Shown here one piece after another: positions 40,481 to 54,662 of a stretch of DNA of 64,000 nucleotides. The first letter of the stretch is position 1. Each line of letters starts with the position of its first letter. Below the pieces are notes generated by a model. The model did no database searches. It was not told the DNA's origin and was given only the letters and a program-made list of their open reading frames with translations. The stretch is taken from contig OZ025245.1 of the NCBI GenBank assembly GCA_964019155.1, positions 31,767,545 through 31,831,544 of the forward strand, written 5' to 3'. Origin of the DNA: Osedax fenrisi (Eukaryota; Annelida; Polychaeta; Sabellida; Siboglinidae). The position numbers were made by a program, and so were the translations under genes.

Positions 40481-41019
40481 GTTAATTATATTTAGATTAT
40501 ATGATAATAATAATATATTTAAGATAATGGAACGTATCTATTAAACATTCATAATACAACAATCTTCTCTAGAAAGGATTGACCTATATAATTAAGATAT
40601 GATTATTTCATATTATTTATAGAATTAATAAATAATATAGTTATTAATAAGTTAAATATAATATTAAGAGTTAATCATGTATTAAAATAATCAGCAATTT
40701 AATAATGTAATTAAGAAAGATAATCATATTATGAAATCTGAAATATAATTAAATATTCATTATAATACTGAATATTTATATCTGGAACAAGAAATTCAAT
40801 AATTAACTATATATTATATATGGAATAGTTTATATTAAAACAATACATGTTTATATTATATTCATTATATAATATATAATTTATAATATATCTATTGTGT
40901 TTATAATTATGATATTGTACTATAATTAATTAATTAAATAAAAAGGGTATTCATATTTATTATAATAATACACATTGATAATATGATGCAATAAATAAAC
41001 AATAGTAAATATATTTAAT

Positions 41020-43293
41020 TCACAAATTCATAAGAATTAAACAATAGTGAGATATATTAACATCACTATATAATAATGTTCTATCATTGTTATCTAAACA
41101 TATAGAATATATATTTTTCTTAGAATACATGTAAATTACACTTTCATCATAAACACTATTAGATAATCTTACATCATTAAATATATCTGTATTAAGAGAT
41201 GTCCATACATTTGTTGTAATGTTATAACATTCAGGCTTAAGACCACCACCATCACTACCATATACATAAATACAGTTATCTCGTACTAAAGCAGCATGAT
41301 AATGTCTCACATGTAATAAAGGTGCTAATGTATGCCACTTACCACCTCTATAACGTATTACTGTATTAGTATCACAACTATCATTATCACCACCAATAAC
41401 ATAAATATCCTCATCTACTACAACTGTGGCATGACCACCTACACCATAAGGTAAAGATTTACCTGCTGACCATGAATCTGTATTTATATTATAAATATTC
41501 ACTTTACATGAATAACTCCTAATATTACGCAGTCCACCAATAGTGATCAAATCACCATCTATCGTTACATTAACAGTTGGGCCGTAGAAATAAAATAAAT
41601 AATCATGAGGGTAACTACAATGGGTTACATCATTAGTTATAGTATTAAATCTTAACATTTTACCTTCAGTAAAATTAATAATTAATAAATTACTATTAAT
41701 ATAAATAACTTTATTACCATCACCAAAATGATATTGAAATATTCTGTTATTATCATTAATATCATAAATACCATCATTTGCTACTTTATATAGAGATAAC
41801 TGTTTTTTAGTATTGATAGTTGATTCTTCATAAGACGGAATGCTAAAACTATCAATAGAGTTTAGTTTATAATAATTTAATAATTCTAGAGTAGATTTAT
41901 CATTTAATACAGAAATATTAATATGTAATTGCTGAATGATTAGATCTAATTTACAGTTTCCTGTATTAATTACTTTATTATCTAGCATTATATTTTTATC
42001 ACAAACTCTACAATTAATTAGACTAAACAAGGATATTGCATTATCAAATCTACTATCTAAATCGTATGTCAACCATAACACAATACCTTTAACATAATAA
42101 TATTCATTTGAACTATGAAAAGCTCGTTGTTTTAAAAATTCATGTAAATCATTAGGGCTTAGTTTTAAGAAAACATATTTTTCTATTGTTTCAATAAAAA
42201 TAATATTAAAATCACTTTTTATCTTCTGAAGATACATATTAACAAAAGTCATGTTATAACTATACATTATATCCAACAGATTACTTGAAGGATGCTCAGG
42301 GAGATATTCTGCCAGAAAACTGTCACACTTTTCAATCAAAGACTTTACCTTGGGAATAATTAAATTAACATTAGTTAGGATTAATAAGAGAAAATAAGAT
42401 ACAAAATAATTGTCATAATATATATATCTGATAATATACATATAATATATATTAATTTAATTAACATTTTTTATTTTAATATTATTATTATTCTATATTA
42501 TTAAATTGATTTAATTAATCAGTATATATTAAATTTAATTAAATAAAATAGAACAATTATTAAATAAATTAAAAACTTGTAGATACGATGAGATTTCCGT
42601 CAATTCTCCAATATTATTTTCATCAATGCATACCTCTCCTGAATAGATATACTGTAACAAAGACTCCATGCCGTTCCGGCTAAAGTTGAAGCTGCCCTTA
42701 GACTGGTTGTTCTCCTTCATATCAGAGTTAAAGAGACATCTGAAGTAATCACTGGCTCCAGCCAATATTACCTTATGCACCTGGTCATTAATTATTATAT
42801 TAAATAATGATTCATTTATAAATAATATTTATATTATTATCACTGTAAATATATTTTGTATAGAAGTAGTGAAAATAAATATAATGTTAAAATAATCATT
42901 GATATATATATATATATATATTACGAGTATGTTTTAATTATAATAAACTATATAGGGTTTTATAATTTGTAGTAATAGTTTGTATCCTACATGTAAATTT
43001 AGTGTAAAATACATGAGCAAATATACATATATTGTAAAATATATAATGGAGATATTTAACTTTTAATAGCTAAATATTATGATAGTATTTAATATTTTTA
43101 TTATTTCTATAAATTAAAATTAATATAACATTAAACAAAATTTAAATATATACCTCCCTGATTACTTACTAAATATATAATGATATATAACCCTATATTC
43201 AATAGAATCACTGATAATTGAGAAGTTGGTCAGGATGTCTTGATTTCTGAGGGAATTCATGTTGGAGACTAATCCAATGCAATACGAATCCAT
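41020..43293 (-). CDS. BTB-BACK-Kelch protein (KLHL-like)
   Basis: A three-exon minus-strand gene: exon 1 43293-43192, exon 2 42780-42577, exon 3 42348-41020 (TGA stop). Introns are 411 and 228 bp, both phase 0, with donors AGG|GTTATA and CAA|GTTTTT and acceptors GACCAG|GTG and CCCAAG|GTA. The product has 544 residues, close to the usual 550-600.

Residues 12-120 form the BTB domain (VHKVILAGASDYFRCLF at the start of exon 2, then LLQYIYSGEV). BACK follows to about 215. Kelch blades run from about 300 to the end, with the cores ITIGGL, IYVIGG and IYVYGS and following W residues. Blades before 350 are degenerate. From family knowledge such proteins are usually Cullin-3 substrate adaptors or actin binders; which applies here is not known.

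A second in-frame ATG at residue 12 could be the start. An AATAAA lies about 60 bp past the stop (40961-40956). Confidence 0.9.
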
Positions 43294-45664
43294 TGATTAA
43301 CTGTTATGGATTTTATAAATAATTGTTATTAATTTATTTATATATATATATACAACTATTTACTGAATAAATATATTAATTTTAATGTAATAATCTCTAT
43401 ATTTAATTGAATATGGAATATATATGTATATATATTTTGTTATTAACAAATATTCATAAATACATTATAATTGTATATAAACGAAATTAAATTAAAAATA
43501 ATATTATAGCATAATAATTATATAGATTCAATAACATTTAATTAATTTTTTTATATATATATAAATATACTTAATATATGGAATTAATTAATACAACAAG
43601 GTATGAATAATCAATACATAAATAGTAAAATATGTGATCAATGATTGCAGGTGGCAGATATGATGTTGGTATAAAAGTGGAGTGATATTGGAACATTGAA
43701 AATAAGTAATGATTGTGCATTTTCTAATTATACTGTGATATGATAAAGGTAAATGATTATAATAATTTAATGTAATTAAGATCAGCTTATATATAACAAG
43801 TTATGGCTTGTTTAATTGTATCATAATAGTTATAGTTATATTATTTAATTGTATATTTATTAGCTATTTATAATATATAAATAGATATATTATAAGCCAC
43901 TTCTACATATCAATTAGATTGAGATTTAACATGGGCTATATATAGATGCATACATTAGCCTTTCCTATTGAAAAGTATAGTATCACATTAAGGGGAGTCT
44001 TCTTATCTAATAATGGGATATAATATGCACAGCCTGTAAATAGATTGGGATTTCTGTATAATTAGATCTAGCTATAATTTCAATGTAAGTTATACTATAA
44101 TTATTTTATATCAACAAACAGCAATTATACTATAACTCATAAGATTTATTTGTGTTTATGTCATACAATTATGTTGTATATTTTGAAAATTATTGATCTT
44201 TTAATAATTTAATTGTATGTATAATTTTCTAATAATAATCATATAGAATTTAGTAATTATCAATATACTATTAAAATTGTATTATTACATAGGCACTATT
44301 GAATAATGTTTTATAGCTGGATGAATATATCAGAATAAATACATATATTGATGAAATCAAGATCAAAGTAAATCAGTTATTTTAATAATAAATAAATACA
44401 TTTACAAATTAATAATACATTGAATTATAATAAGTACATTATTAGTTTATATATATATATATATATATATATCAATATAATAACTAGAATATAAAATAGA
44501 ATACATTACTTAAAAGTTAATATAAAAATCAAAAATTTATATATAAGATTAATATCAAATTTATAAATAATAAATAAACTAATGTATAAGGAAAAATATA
44601 ATATGTAACGAATACAAAATAAGATTAGTGAACATTCTTTAATTTGATTGGTTATATTTCATGATGAGCAATGCCACTTACTCATATCTATATGGTTAAT
44701 ACATTTAGTTATTATTATAAAGTAATTATATATTATAATATATTTGATAGTTTAAAATTGTGGAAATACTGAGTAATATAATTAATTTTATTACACCAGT
44801 TATTTTACTAATTACCCCAAATAAGTTATAAACCATATCTAATAAAACATGAAATTTAAATATAATAGATAATTCATTTATTTAAAGATAATTTTAATAA
44901 AGAACCCAGTAAGAAAATGTTCTAAATTACTTTATACATCTTACAATATTGTATAAAACATGCTTTTATCATATGATGTAGTATCAACTGAATGTAAAAT
45001 TATACAACTTTTAGTTGATACTGTAATATAATGTATCAACTGAATGCATAATTACACTACTTTTTTCTACTCGGTTATATTATCTTTTATCTTTAAAAAT
45101 ATAAATTAGGGGGTTACCTATTAAAATAATAATTTATCTTTTAAAATATAATATTTCATATATTATTTATATATATTATAAAAAGTAAAATAATAGTAGA
45201 AAATTTCTAGGTAGTTTAGTATACAATAAATGTATTATATTTGATTTATTATAATATATTTTTATAAATTTATTATAGAAATATAATTGTATACAATTTA
45301 TATAGTAATAATCATTGTACTATTCCTTTAATCATACATTGTATACAGAGAAATTAGAATGTAAACAGAAACTCAAAGAAAAAACATAAAAGAAAAATAT
45401 ATATATTATATAAATTATATAATATAATAGTGTTGTAATATAATACTATTAAGATTAATGACATTGTAAATTGTAAAATGGCAAGTATTCTAATAAATGA
45501 TTTATATTATTATAAATATATATAAAAATATTTTTTGAAATATAATTATATTTATACACAAAAGTTTATATAATAATAATATTTATTTACTGAATCATAT
45601 ATAATAATAGCAGATATAAATAGACTCCTCAGTGTAAATATATATATATATATATATATATATA
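43294..45664. other. AT-rich intergenic upstream of the Kelch gene
   Basis: Promoter region of the Kelch gene presumably lies here, but TATA-like words occur everywhere in this AT-rich DNA and none can be singled out. No ORF of note. Confidence 0.4.
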
Positions 45665-46087
45665 CAGTCAACTTCCGATAAGTCGGACTCGCAAGGGACC
45701 AGGAAACGTGTCAGACTTATCGAGATGTGAGAATTATCAGAGATTCAGAATATCATGCAAATAAATCGTGCACCGTGCAGCGTCAAAGGGTTACCGAAAT
45801 GTGGAATTATGCAAAAATCAACAACATAAATGTTGTATTCAATAATATTACTTACTAAAATTATAATATTCACTATTTGATATTATTTAATACATTTCTG
45901 AAAATTTATAAAAAGATCGACTTATCCAGTATAAAAATGACTATAATATGTGTCCGACTTATAGAAAATTCCGACTTATGCAATCCAACTTATCCGATTA
46001 ATTTAACATGGAACTAAATACAAATCCAACCAAACCAACTAAATGTGTCTGACTTATCGAGAAGTCCGACTTACTGAGAGTTGACTG
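45665..46087. mobile_element. pogo/Tigger-like MITE
   Basis: 423 bp flanked by TA on both sides. The ends are CAGTCAACTTCCGATAAGTC and, on the other strand, CAGTCAACTCTCAGTAAGTC. CAGT starts, a TA target and GATAAGTCGGAC repeats fit the pogo branch of Tc1/mariner. The interior has no transposase. Confidence 0.85.
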
Positions 46088-46091
46088 TATA

Positions 46092-46125
<34 letters not shown>

Positions 46126-47129
46126 TTTATTAGAAGAAAGTTGTATATATATATAAATAACATGTGAATTATTAAATTCATTATATAATTGTTTCCTCTA
46201 AAAGGCTTCAGATGAAGATAATTATCTTTTCTATGCTGTCGCCTGCTATATATATATCATTATTAACTTACTTGTAAATTAATTGAAATGTCATAATTAA
46301 ATAATAATAATTAATTATATACTAAAACCCAGAAATAATAATGAAAACAAAAATGAAAAACCCCTAAAATTATCAAAAGGTTTAACCCAAAAACCCGTAC
46401 ATCTGCCAACCCTGCAATACAGGGCCTGCATGTGATAATACTGACAAATTAGATAGCAGATAGCTGATACTATATTTTTTTAGTTTGAAAACTGCTATTT
46501 GCATTTTGCTATATTTTCATTACAGTTTATGATTTTGATTTCATTATTACTTTTACTATATTACTTACTTTATTTGAATATTATATATATTGTATTCACA
46601 CACATATCCATTATATTTTATTATTAGTTATTTGTATTCATATTATTTATTTTAGTTATTCTTATTTTATAGTTGTATTCAAATACATTTATATATTTTT
46701 TAAATAAAATCAATCGCTTTTTAGGCTGTCTAACTTCAAATGGCGTTTACTCAGAATAAATAAATTAGCGCTAGGTGTATATAAATGTAGGTAAATCAAA
46801 AACTATTATATGTATCATACTAATTTGTTTAGCATTGTATACAAAACAAATATATAAATAATACTATACCTCAAATATTTAAATATTTGTATATGTATAA
46901 TTGAAAAAATATAAATGTCTATATAAAATACTTATTAACAAATATAGAGTTTTGTATGTATATATTTATATATATATGAATAATACACAAGAATAATGTT
47001 GAGGTATAGGATTGTGCATATGAATGTATTTAATATAATAACACAAAACTAGCTCAATTCATTGAATTGAATGCTGTAAGCCAAACTTTGAATAGAGCCA
47101 TTATTTTCTATGTTAATACATTGTGGCCT
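46088..47129. other. AT-rich intergenic
   Basis: ATA triplet repeat at 46100-46122, otherwise no supportable feature. Confidence 0.5.
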
Positions 47130-47790
47130 GCATGCTGAGGTATGCCCTTAATGATAGAGGAGGATGAGAGAGAGATCAGCTAGTCAAGAGTGTTATCTAG
47201 TTCATGGGTGTGCTAATTAATGTGTTCAGTTAGGTTGGACGAAGATAATAAACAATGAAATAGAAGGAGATAGTGGAAGTATTTACTGATATGTTAAAAA
47301 TATCAGTATGAAGAGAAGATGATTGAGGTCGATATTAGATGAGGTCAGTTATAGGGGTGAGCTTGTTCTTATAGGATAGATAGTTAATTAGCGTAGCATT
47401 GATCTGGGGTGATATAGTGTGTTAAAGTAATAGATAGAGGCTAGAGAGATCAATGCTGTTAGATGAAGAATAGGATATAGTTATATGAGATGTTAGTCAG
47501 ATCAAGACATGAGGGGAGCTATGACTGCCAGTGTGTATCAATTGAGAGGTACTGATTGATAGGAAGCTGGTGAAGTAGTAGAGGTACATTGGTCAAGAGT
47601 TGGGTAGTAAGTTTGGAGCGGTTGTCGTAAAGCTTAGTAGTAGTAGTGTATCATGTAATACAGGATGCTGGTTAGGAGATGGGTTATCATGGGGAGATGG
47701 TATGGTATTAAGAAGGGAGGTTGTTAGTTTTAATGTAAATAGTGTGTGTTACAAGTTTAGTGGGGGGGGGGGTTGGGAGATATAGGTAGA
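47130..47790 (-). mobile_element. degenerate LINE, endonuclease region
   Basis: On the minus strand about 47150-47320 reads FNISVNTST, then SSNLTEHIN, HTHELDNTLD and LISLSSSSIIKG. This is the order of the C-terminal part of the apurinic endonuclease domain of Jockey/CR1-type LINEs (DFNIHV … NLTQHV … PTH … HTLD). Two TAG codons and frame changes break it. The plus-strand frame at 47600-47785 is the antisense shadow. Confidence 0.65.
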
Positions 47791-48383
47791 TTGGGTGATA
47801 TGCATGTGTATAAGTAGACACATAGACACTTGTATTCACACACAAGTATAGATCAGTAGAGTCACTAGTAGTGATTCACTACTATAGCATGCGTTCAGTG
47901 TAGGCTAAGGTGGCATGTAGTAAGAAATAGTTATTATACTACACAATATAAATACAAAACATAAATAAACTATTCAAATTATCAAATTAAATGTTCTAAA
48001 ATCGATTTCACTGAGAGAGTGAAATAGCAACTTATATTGAAATTTATATGTTAAAATAATAAGTAGTATTTAAACAAAATTAACTTAAACATTTATTTTG
48101 TTTCCAATAATGAAACACTTAATTGTATATTGTACTCGTATTATAATATACAAAAAAAAAAATTGTTTAATTTTTTACAGAGTTAATCATTCTGAAAAAA
48201 TAATATTATATAATTTTTTCTTATATAATTTATTTTGCATACATGTAAATTTATAATCTAATGCATAATATGCACGGACATATATTTATCATAATATATT
48301 TAATATTAATTAATTAATAATAGTTTTATATAGTTAAAAAATTATATACTTAAACAACAAATTTTCTGAAGTCATATTAGTAT
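47791..48383. other. AT-rich intergenic
   Basis: No gene or repeat boundary seen. Confidence 0.5.
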
Positions 48384-49155
48384 CAGTTTTCCATAGGTTA
48401 TTACCTCCTATGGTAATAACCGGTAACAACAGGTTTTTACCATGGTAAAAACCTAGTGTTATCTATATAATTAAATATAATATAAATATAATATATAGAT
48501 AATTATCTATAATATATTAAACCTACTATTGTCTATATAATTTACAATTATATATTATTTATAGATGTTATATATAATAGATAATATACAATTATAAAGT
48601 TAAACAATACTACATTAAAATCAATATTATAAGATTTTTTATATATTTTTATATTAAATATATCTATAGATATTGTTAATTATATATATAAATACTGAAT
48701 AGAATATTTATTTTTATATATATGAAATTAAATATAGTTAAACATATATTTTTTACAATACCGTATAACTATTTTCATTGTGTAATTTTATGAATATATA
48801 ACACAGTATGATTTTATTTCATTTATAAAATGTATCCAATTACATCAACTTGTTAATTTTACAATATAAGGGTGGTAGACTTCAAAAACCAGTTGGGTTT
48901 TAAAAAATAAAAATACTATAAATAGCATAATTAAAGCAGAGTGATAAAATGTTTGGATACATTTACAAATAAAGCTGCTAGATTTATTAGCCATACAATT
49001 TATATATAAATGAATCAATATTACTTTAAATTTCAATATACAATTTTATTTAAAGGTATTATATTTTATGAGTACTATGTTTTTACCGGTAATTAAATGT
49101 TATTACTCGTTTTTGCCATTTTTGTCCGGTTTTTACCACAAATAATGGAACCCTG
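48384..49155. mobile_element. hAT-like non-autonomous element H1
   Basis: 772 bp flanked by a perfect 8-bp target duplication ATTAGTAT (48376-48383 and 49156-49163). The ends are CAGTTTTCCATAGG and, on the other strand, CAGGGTTCCATTATT. Subterminal palindromes include the perfect 24-bp one at 48431-48454. The 8-bp duplication and CAGGG-type end indicate hAT. The minus-strand frame at 48845-49036 is not recognisably transposase. Confidence 0.85.
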
Positions 49156-49163
49156 ATTAGTAT

Positions 49164-50158
49164 CGTTTACGATTATTTACATTTAAATAAATAATAAATC
49201 AAATACATTAATAATATATTATTTAATGGATTAAGTATTATATTGTGGAATATATTATTATGCAAATATATTAATAAACATTAGTATTATAAGTTAATAA
49301 TTTAAATCTATTATTAAAATGATAAACGATCAGTTATTTACTGATACTGCAACGCTGGTGGAAATTTAAATAAACCAGCGTTATTGAAAATATATCGTCC
49401 ACTTTAGAACAATGTTAGTTATATCATGTGTATAATAATATGTATTAATTATATATCATAGTAATTATAATAAAGTAGATATGCTTAGTATAACAATTTT
49501 AATAATATTATTTAATTATGAAATGAATTTATTTGTTAAAGAAACAGTTTGAATAATATATATAATAAACAATAATTTGTTAATATAATAAAAATAGATT
49601 CTTTAAGGGGGGAGGCGCGCGTTCATTTAAACAATGCTATTTTAGATCTATCTAAAAATGCTAAGCATAAATAACTAATGGAGATAATTATTTAATTTTT
49701 TTTTATTCAACAGATACTTTCCTCTATTATATAGGATTTGTGTAAATGTAGTTTAAAATGGTGTAAAAAAATAGTCTCATTTAGTTATATTTATTTTTAT
49801 TTGTGTTCATAAAAATGCAAGTTTATTATCAATTATTTAATTAATATAAAATATAATAATAAATCCAACAGGATTACTATATATGTATATTTTATGCATT
49901 TATAGTAACAATTATAGTGAAAAAGTAGACACTTGACATTCAAATTTTTTTTTAAACAAATAATCACAAAATATTATAAAATATATATATATATATATAT
50001 ATGACAAGTAAACTATACTAGTATATAAACAACACTAACATACTAATAATTAGTACTAATATAGAGTACTCAAATATATATTATAATTCAATATACAAAT
50101 AAATATATGTATAGAAGTTATAAAATAGATAAATATAAATTTATATTTATAGTAATAG
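49164..50158. other. AT-rich intergenic
   Basis: A short hairpin AACGCTGGT / ACCAGCGTT lies at about 49351-49382. A GC patch GGGGGGAGGCGCGCG lies near 49610. No gene. Confidence 0.5.
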
Positions 50159-50612
50159 CTAAGATTTTGCGAAGCAAAGATATAACACTTACTATGCATG
50201 CAACGTAATTTAGTAATAACCAATGCTGCTGCTAGCAGTAGTATCGAAATCACTGAAATAATTGTAGGTTTGGCTCTGTTTGCATACAATAATGTTTGCA
50301 TTGCTCTATTAAATTACATGCAATATAAATTAGCTTTTACTCACTAAATATATACTTATAGCATTTAAAACATACATATCATATTTGTTTGTTATTAATT
50401 AGTAATGAACACTTAGTTTTCATCATATAAATATTAATTTAAAGCATATTATTTAACATTTTAAAAGTGTATAGTTAAATACGAATTTACATTATAAACA
50501 ACACATAGTTCGTAAAAGTAACCCGCTATAGGTGGTACTGGGGTATTTTTTATACTAATTCAAAATACACGATTTCGTGTAAGTGTTATATCTTTCCTTA
50601 GAAAAATCTTTG
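50159..50612 (+). mobile_element. MITE family M1, copy 2
   Basis: Very similar to the copy at 6305-6761, with the same orientation and terminal inverted repeats. GTAATAG occurs just outside both ends and may be the target duplication. The minus-strand hydrophobic frame of copy 1 is open here too (50301 downwards). Confidence 0.8.
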
Positions 50613-52264
50613 GTAATAGTTTAATAATAGTTATAAAGTATTATAAAAAATAAATAATGAATAATTTAAAATAAATATAAAAATAAATACGAAAATATCG
50701 ATATCCAAAATTTCATTAATCGAAGATTTCGATATCTAATGTTTGAAATTTCAATTATTCAAAGATTTCGACATGACAAATTTCACTATTCGAAGGTATC
50801 AAAATCTTCTATTTTCATCAATTTTTACATTACTAGTGTTTACATGCAATACGTATATTAAATAATAAATATTACAATAAAAAGTTATATAATATATATA
50901 ATAATATTCAGGGTTGTTCGGTTTTTGTAACATTTATTTTGAACAAAATATCCATGGTTTTTTTGGTAAATTTAATTTTTTATATATAGGTATTGATAAA
51001 TATATTAATTTAAATACTATATTATTTAATATTCGTTTAAAAATTATTAATAATATCATAGACTATATAGTCTATATATATTATATAAAGTATACCATGT
51101 AAATATTATAAAATAACAATTTCCTAATAAAAATAATATTATTAATTATGCTGCTATTTTATATGAAATTTGTATAATACAAATTATGAGTGTATAATAT
51201 ATACTTTATATATAAATACATATATATATATATATATATTGATTAATACATTTCTAAAAAAAAATATAATAATATTAACTAAATCATAATTAAATTATAA
51301 TTTCATCAAAGGATATTAATATTTTTATAAATTGATTTTAATATTAAGTTTTATAATTATAATCTATACATATGATTTCAGCATTATTCAGTGATTATAT
51401 TATATTTAATCATGTACTAATTAATACTTAAAATTATATTACAACCAGTAAATATGATTAATATATCTCTAATAATTTACAAGATTGTGGCATATCACTC
51501 CCATCTATATATCTATATATAAAGTATAGTTACTAATTATAATTTAAATATATAATGCACTCAATAGTATACCATGTAATATAGGTATATATTTATTTGT
51601 AATATGTTTGTATTGAGTCATACACAATATATGAACATGTTATACATTAATCAAACTAGTATGCATGATAAAGCTTGAAAATATCTAATGTGTCAATTAA
51701 TTAAGTTAATACACACATATATTGCAGATAAATATATACCTATATTATATTGTATATAATTAGGTTACACAGCTTACTATTTATATTGTAAAGGTCTATC
51801 ATGCATACTAGTATGATTAATTGATAATATCAGTCACATATATTATGTTATTCTGATTAATATTATGTTGAGTGAATATATATTTACAATATATAATAAT
51901 ATAGAAATAATATTTATATAATGGATTCAAATTAAATTTATCATATTAAAATTAATAATACACAGCCTAATTTATTTTGATTAATATAGATCGTTTTATT
52001 TTGAATTACTAAACCTACACATATATTAAGATTTGTATTACTCTATGTAAATCTAAATGTTTATTTATATCTTTAATGGTAATTAAATGAACTAAAGAAT
52101 TATCAATTATTTATTATATATTTTATAAAATAAAAAGTGGAATAAAATATTTTTTAAATTCAAAAATCCTAGAATTTATATTTGATCCTATTATGACGTC
52201 ACATTACATTTTTTGATTTTGATTTTTGATCATATTATTTTGGTTCATAATAGTGTATTCAAAA
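50613..52264. other. AT-rich intergenic with a short degenerate repeat
   Basis: At 50695-50815 a degenerate unit of about 40 bp around TCGAAGATTTCGATATC recurs about three times. The rest is AT-rich without genes. Confidence 0.5.
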
Positions 52265-52792
52265 TTTGAATCAGAGTTGTTTGATTTAAATCAATTGATT
52301 TAAATCATTTGATTAAATCAATTGATTTTTTTGATTTTTTTGAAAGCAAAAATCATGATTTTTTTGATTTTTTTTTATTATAAATCAACTTTTTTATAAT
52401 TTGATAAAATGTAATTAATAGTTTGGATTACTATTATTAATAAATCTAATAAATAAAACTGATTAAATAATATAAAATTTGTATTGATAAATTTATTTAT
52501 TTATTCTATCAAAAAAATCAAAAAAATCAAAAAAATCATGATTTTTTTGATTATAAATCAACTTTTTTATAATTTGATAAAATGTAATTAATAGTTTGGA
52601 TTACTATTATTAATAAATCTAATAAATAAAACTGATTAAATAATATAAAATTTGTATTGATAAATTTATTTATTTATTCTATCAAAAAAATCAAAAAAAT
52701 CAAAAAAATCAAATAAATCAAAAAAATCAATGTGATTTTGATTTTTTTGATTTTTTTAAAAAAATCATGATTTTTTCCAACTCTGATTCAAA
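52265..52792. mobile_element. hAT-like MITE H2 with internal 178-bp tandem duplication
   Basis: Ends ATTTGAATCAGAGTTG and its complement form 15-16-bp inverted termini, followed by GAAAAAATCATGATTTTT-like runs. CAGAGTTGG ends resemble hAT MITEs. Inside, a segment of about 180 bp starting GATTATAAATCAACTTTT occurs twice in tandem (about 52377-52553 and 52549-52730), each ending in a run of TCAAAAAA units. A clean target duplication is not visible. Confidence 0.7.
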
Positions 52793-53734
52793 TATAATCA
52801 TCAATAACTAAAAACATGTTTTAATTATTTGTATATCTCACTGTTAATGTTCCTATCATTTTCATGTTAAATTTAAATAGGTTTGGCCAATCAATTTTGG
52901 TCAATATTATAAACAATGTTTAGAACATTATCTTATAAGAAAGTAATAGAATACATAGATTTAGTAAAATATACATAACATGAGCTGGCCTAGTGTAGGC
53001 CCATAGATTAGTTTATCTGCATCACAGTTCATAAAAAGCTTGTGAGTAATAGATTATAGTTATTTATAGAATGGCTTCTATCAAACATAAAATTTTTCAA
53101 CTAAAAGTATAGGATAAAGTAACAGTGCAAAGTCCAATCTCTGTTATCATAAATAATTATGTTGTCTATAAATATATACTTGTGTGTGTATGACTATTGA
53201 TATGTTCACAGATATAATATACTGTGTGTGTTGCATATATGTATGTTTATGAATACCTGTATATACTTGATTACTTGTCTATAATGTCTGATGCAAACTG
53301 TACTATAGCATAACGAATATAGAGGCCTAAACTAAACTCATGCAATACTAGTAATTGTTACTATAAAGCTCTATATATACACACACATCATAGTTAGGCA
53401 ATACATATATGATGGATTTATATATGTTTGTATTTATAGACATATATATATATATAACTAATGATATAAGTGAAAATTTAAAATTATAAATTAATATGTA
53501 TCTATACACACTATATAAATAAAGCGACCTTATTGGTGTATTTTATATTTAGAAATGAGTATTTTATTAACTAATAAATTAATTATATATTATTACATAC
53601 ATATACTACATATTATATATCATATGATATATTAATATAAATAAAGATAAATAAATATGTTATAAGAGTTAATTAATTAAAATTTACTTTTATACCAAGG
53701 ATAACATTGTAATTTATATTAATTACTTATTTAA

Positions 53735-53774
<40 letters not shown>

Positions 53775-54662
53775 TATAATAATTGTCTTATTATGTGATT
53801 TAATATTATTATACACATATTTTATTGTGATTCTACTTAGAATTAAACGGGCTTTCAGAAAATATATAGTTCATATATGTACGTTTAATATTCGTATTTT
53901 AATCAAGTGATTCCTAACATAATAATAATAATAGGTATCAATATGTTTTTTAGATAATTTTATTTCGTTAGTACCTTTGTTATAATTATTGTCTTATTAT
54001 ACGTTTTTTATATAATTTTATTTCATTAGTACTTTTTCTATAATAATTTTAAATATATTTATTGAAGTTAATTTTTAATTAATTTAATTAATTTAATATA
54101 TTAATTTTTTCTTTGAATAAGTTTTTCTTTTTAATTCATTACATTTATTTGTTCATATATTTATGACTGTGAATTTATATATTGTATTGTTATAAATTAT
54201 TTTAATTTATTGTTAGAATAATTGTTTATCTAATTATAATATATTATAAATATATTATTTATAATTAATATATTATATTATTATTTTACATATACTATAT
54301 AATCTACACACACAAACATGCACACATACACATGTATAGATACACACAATGCCACACATACACATTTAATATCTTAATAATTAATAACTAATAATATAAT
54401 ACATTATTTATATTTAATTAATTAAGTTATATATATATATTTAAAATCTAAATACATATATATACTACATATCTTAATGTGTATGTATGTATGCATGCAT
54501 GTATGTATGTATGTTTGTGTGTGTGTATATTAACATTTTTTTAATACTATGTGTGTGTGTTATATATATTTAAACTTAGAATTATTAACTTTAAAATTAG
54601 TTATTTTATACTATATGTAATATAAATTTAGAAATATACAGGTGCATTATATATATTATAAT
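52793..54662. other. AT-rich intergenic
   Basis: AT microsatellite at 53740-53772 and ATGT repeats at 54480-54520. No gene seen. Confidence 0.55.

Noticed and set aside
43294..43400. TATA box for the Kelch gene
   Set aside because: TATAAA-like words occur everywhere in this AT-rich DNA; none is distinguishable.
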